Positions 63,114-64,000 of a stretch of 64,000 nt of DNA are shown one piece after another. The notes below the pieces were generated by a model. It was given only the letters and a program-made list of their open reading frames with translations. It was not told the DNA's origin and made no database searches. This DNA is from HXMU1420-13 sp963691715 (GTDB lineage: Bacteria > Bacteroidota > Rhodothermia > Balneolales > Balneolaceae). The stretch spans positions 496,001-560,000 of the forward strand of contig OY829281.1 of the NCBI GenBank assembly GCA_963691715.1, given 5' to 3'. A program made the translations under genes and the position numbers. Every line of letters starts with the position of its first letter. Within the stretch, counting starts at the first letter, position 1.

Positions 63114-64000
63114 AATGAAATTGCAATGCTGCCACAGTAGCCCCAGAAAGGGTAGGGTTTTCATTAAAAGTTTTAGAAACAAATTGGGTAGCAATTGAAA
63201 GATCTAAGATTTTTGTTTCTATAGCCATTCCAAAACTAAAGTAGTTTGGCAGTTCGGTTGCAAGTTGGGTACCCGCTCTCAATGGAAGAAATGTTAATGG
63301 TCTAACCTCAATGCCAACAGAGGCGACTAGTTTAGTAGAATTAAATGCACTATTTCTTAAACCAAGACTCAGATCTCCCATCATTTTTAAGCGGTTTATT
63401 TCGAGCAAAACACCAGCATGCATAGCTGTGGGTAATAGAATTGTATTTAAATTTTTACTATTAGAAGCATTTTGAATAGGGTTTGTTATAGAAAATTGAT
63501 CGATAAAATCAATGAATTGACCGGGCGCACCTATAAAGGCATCAGAAGCAACAGTAACTGGCAATTGAATACCATTAGTTGTATCTGCATTAATAGATAG
63601 ATGACTTGTTTTATCATACTTTACAAAACCAATGTCTGTAATGGAGAAAGCGATCCTGAGAGATTTTTGGGTTCGTTGACCAGTCTCTTTTAAGGTTGAG
63701 AAATCACTGCCAAGTGTTAGAAGATAAGTGAACCCAATATCAATCCCCATTCCTAACCCTTGAGGATTAAAAAGCTCATCGGTTATGTGTTGAGTTATTG
63801 ATGCTTGTGCAGGCATTCCTGATAAATAAGAGGTCGAAGCATCAGTGAAATTTCCAGAATCTTGGTACTTAAAATCCTGAACTTGTTGATACGTATCATT
63901 TTGAAGCTTTATGTATTCATTGTTCCAGCGTGCATTAAGATTAGAACCTGCAAGAATAAATTTAGGTGCTATGCCAATTGTAAATTCGTCTAAACGCGGA
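63109..64000 (-). CDS. DUF5723-like outer-membrane protein, 5' end outside the window
   Basis: About 297 residues are visible and the frame stays open to the window edge, beyond the internal ATG at 63816. Segments such as F-N-P-Q-G-L-G-M-G-I-D-I-G-F-T-Y, F-S-I-T-D-I-G-F-V-K-Y and L-P-L-R-A-G-T-Q-L resemble DUF5723 proteins of Bacteroidota, which look like PorV/FadL-type barrels. The terminal Phe (L-Q-F-H-F) suits an outer-membrane barrel. Function unknown. Confidence 0.75.
   Translation of the reverse strand, partial: PRLDEFTIGIAPKFILAGSNLNARWNNEYIKLQNDTYQQVQDFKYQDSGNFTDASTSYLSGMPAQASITQHITDELFNPQGLGMGIDIGFTYLLTLGSDFSTLKETGQRTQKSLRIAFSITDIGFVKYDKTSHLSINADTTNGIQLPVTVASDAFIGAPGQFIDFIDQFSITNPIQNASNSKNLNTILLPTAMHAGVLLEINRLKMMGDLSLGLRNSAFNSTKLVASVGIEVRPLTFLPLRAGTQLATELPNYFSFGMAIETKILDLSIATQFVSKTFNENPTLSGATVAALQFHF

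Noticed and set aside
1..64000. tRNA, rRNA, CRISPR arrays, insertion sequences, prophage
   Set aside because: Reading both strands I saw no cloverleaf with a GTTCGAATC-type arm, no regularly spaced direct repeats, no transposase or integrase motif and no phage structural genes. The Holin-X-like gene alone is a common chromosomal family.

Overview
The window looks like chromosome of an AT-rich, Gram-negative, heterotrophic member of the Bacteroidota/Balneolota/Rhodothermota side of the tree. I lean to a Balneolales-like marine bacterium, but this is an inference. The grounds are: T9SS sorting tails of the N-Y-P-N-P-F-N-P type, a PorV/PorQ-family protein, a carboxypeptidase-regulatory-domain TonB receptor, BshB1 (bacillithiol), DUF6588 and DUF5723-like outer-membrane proteins, a Rho with a long disordered insert, TAnnTTTG-like promoter boxes and few Shine-Dalgarno sequences. 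I saw no rRNA, tRNA, CRISPR array, insertion sequence or prophage.

Layout. 1-3658: the 3' end of a carotenoid desaturase/isomerase-like gene, two tandem rhomboid proteases and ispG, all on +. 3659-3959: a regulatory gap with a perfect 24-bp LacI-type palindrome. 3960-24542: a glycan locus in which starch/maltodextrin use is evident. It encodes a PPIase lipoprotein, TonB receptor, 1299-aa surface protein, PorV-like barrel, 1065-aa protein with four carbohydrate-binding-like repeats, terminator, LacI regulator, secreted GH13 enzyme, MFS sugar transporter and pullulanase. 24578-29322: a thioredoxin-fold protein without its cysteines, pabC, folC, rho and an orphan. 29329-34093: mostly minus-strand genes (DUF418, two lipoproteins of which one is DraG-like, an MBL-fold enzyme) with a plus-strand STAS-like gene. 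34187-36840: a CrtO/PYROXD2-like oxidoreductase translationally coupled to alr. 36847-40050: FKBP lipoprotein, tatC, glyA, rpiB (minus). 40248-43007: IMPase, aguB, aguA (agmatine to putrescine). 43009-48649: DUF427 and LmbE-like genes, long-form aromatic amino acid hydroxylase, amino acid permease, bshB1. 48788-55913: a MacAB/TolC-type export operon interrupted by three small envelope genes. 55961-64000: DUF6588, rsgA, NTF2-like protein, alpha/beta hydrolase, small envelope proteins, lon and the 3' part of a DUF5723-like outer-membrane protein.

How it fits together. The main coherent system is the LacI-linked glycan locus. Surface T9SS proteins would bind and cut alpha-glucan, the TonB receptor would import it without a neighbouring SusD, periplasmic pullulanase would debranch it, and the MFS permease would bring sugars into the cytoplasm. 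A dedicated PPIase and a PorV-like protein may mature and deliver the surface parts. Other pathways touched are isoprenoid/carotenoid synthesis, folate and one-carbon metabolism, polyamine synthesis, bacillithiol synthesis, cell wall D-alanine, Tat secretion and protein quality control.
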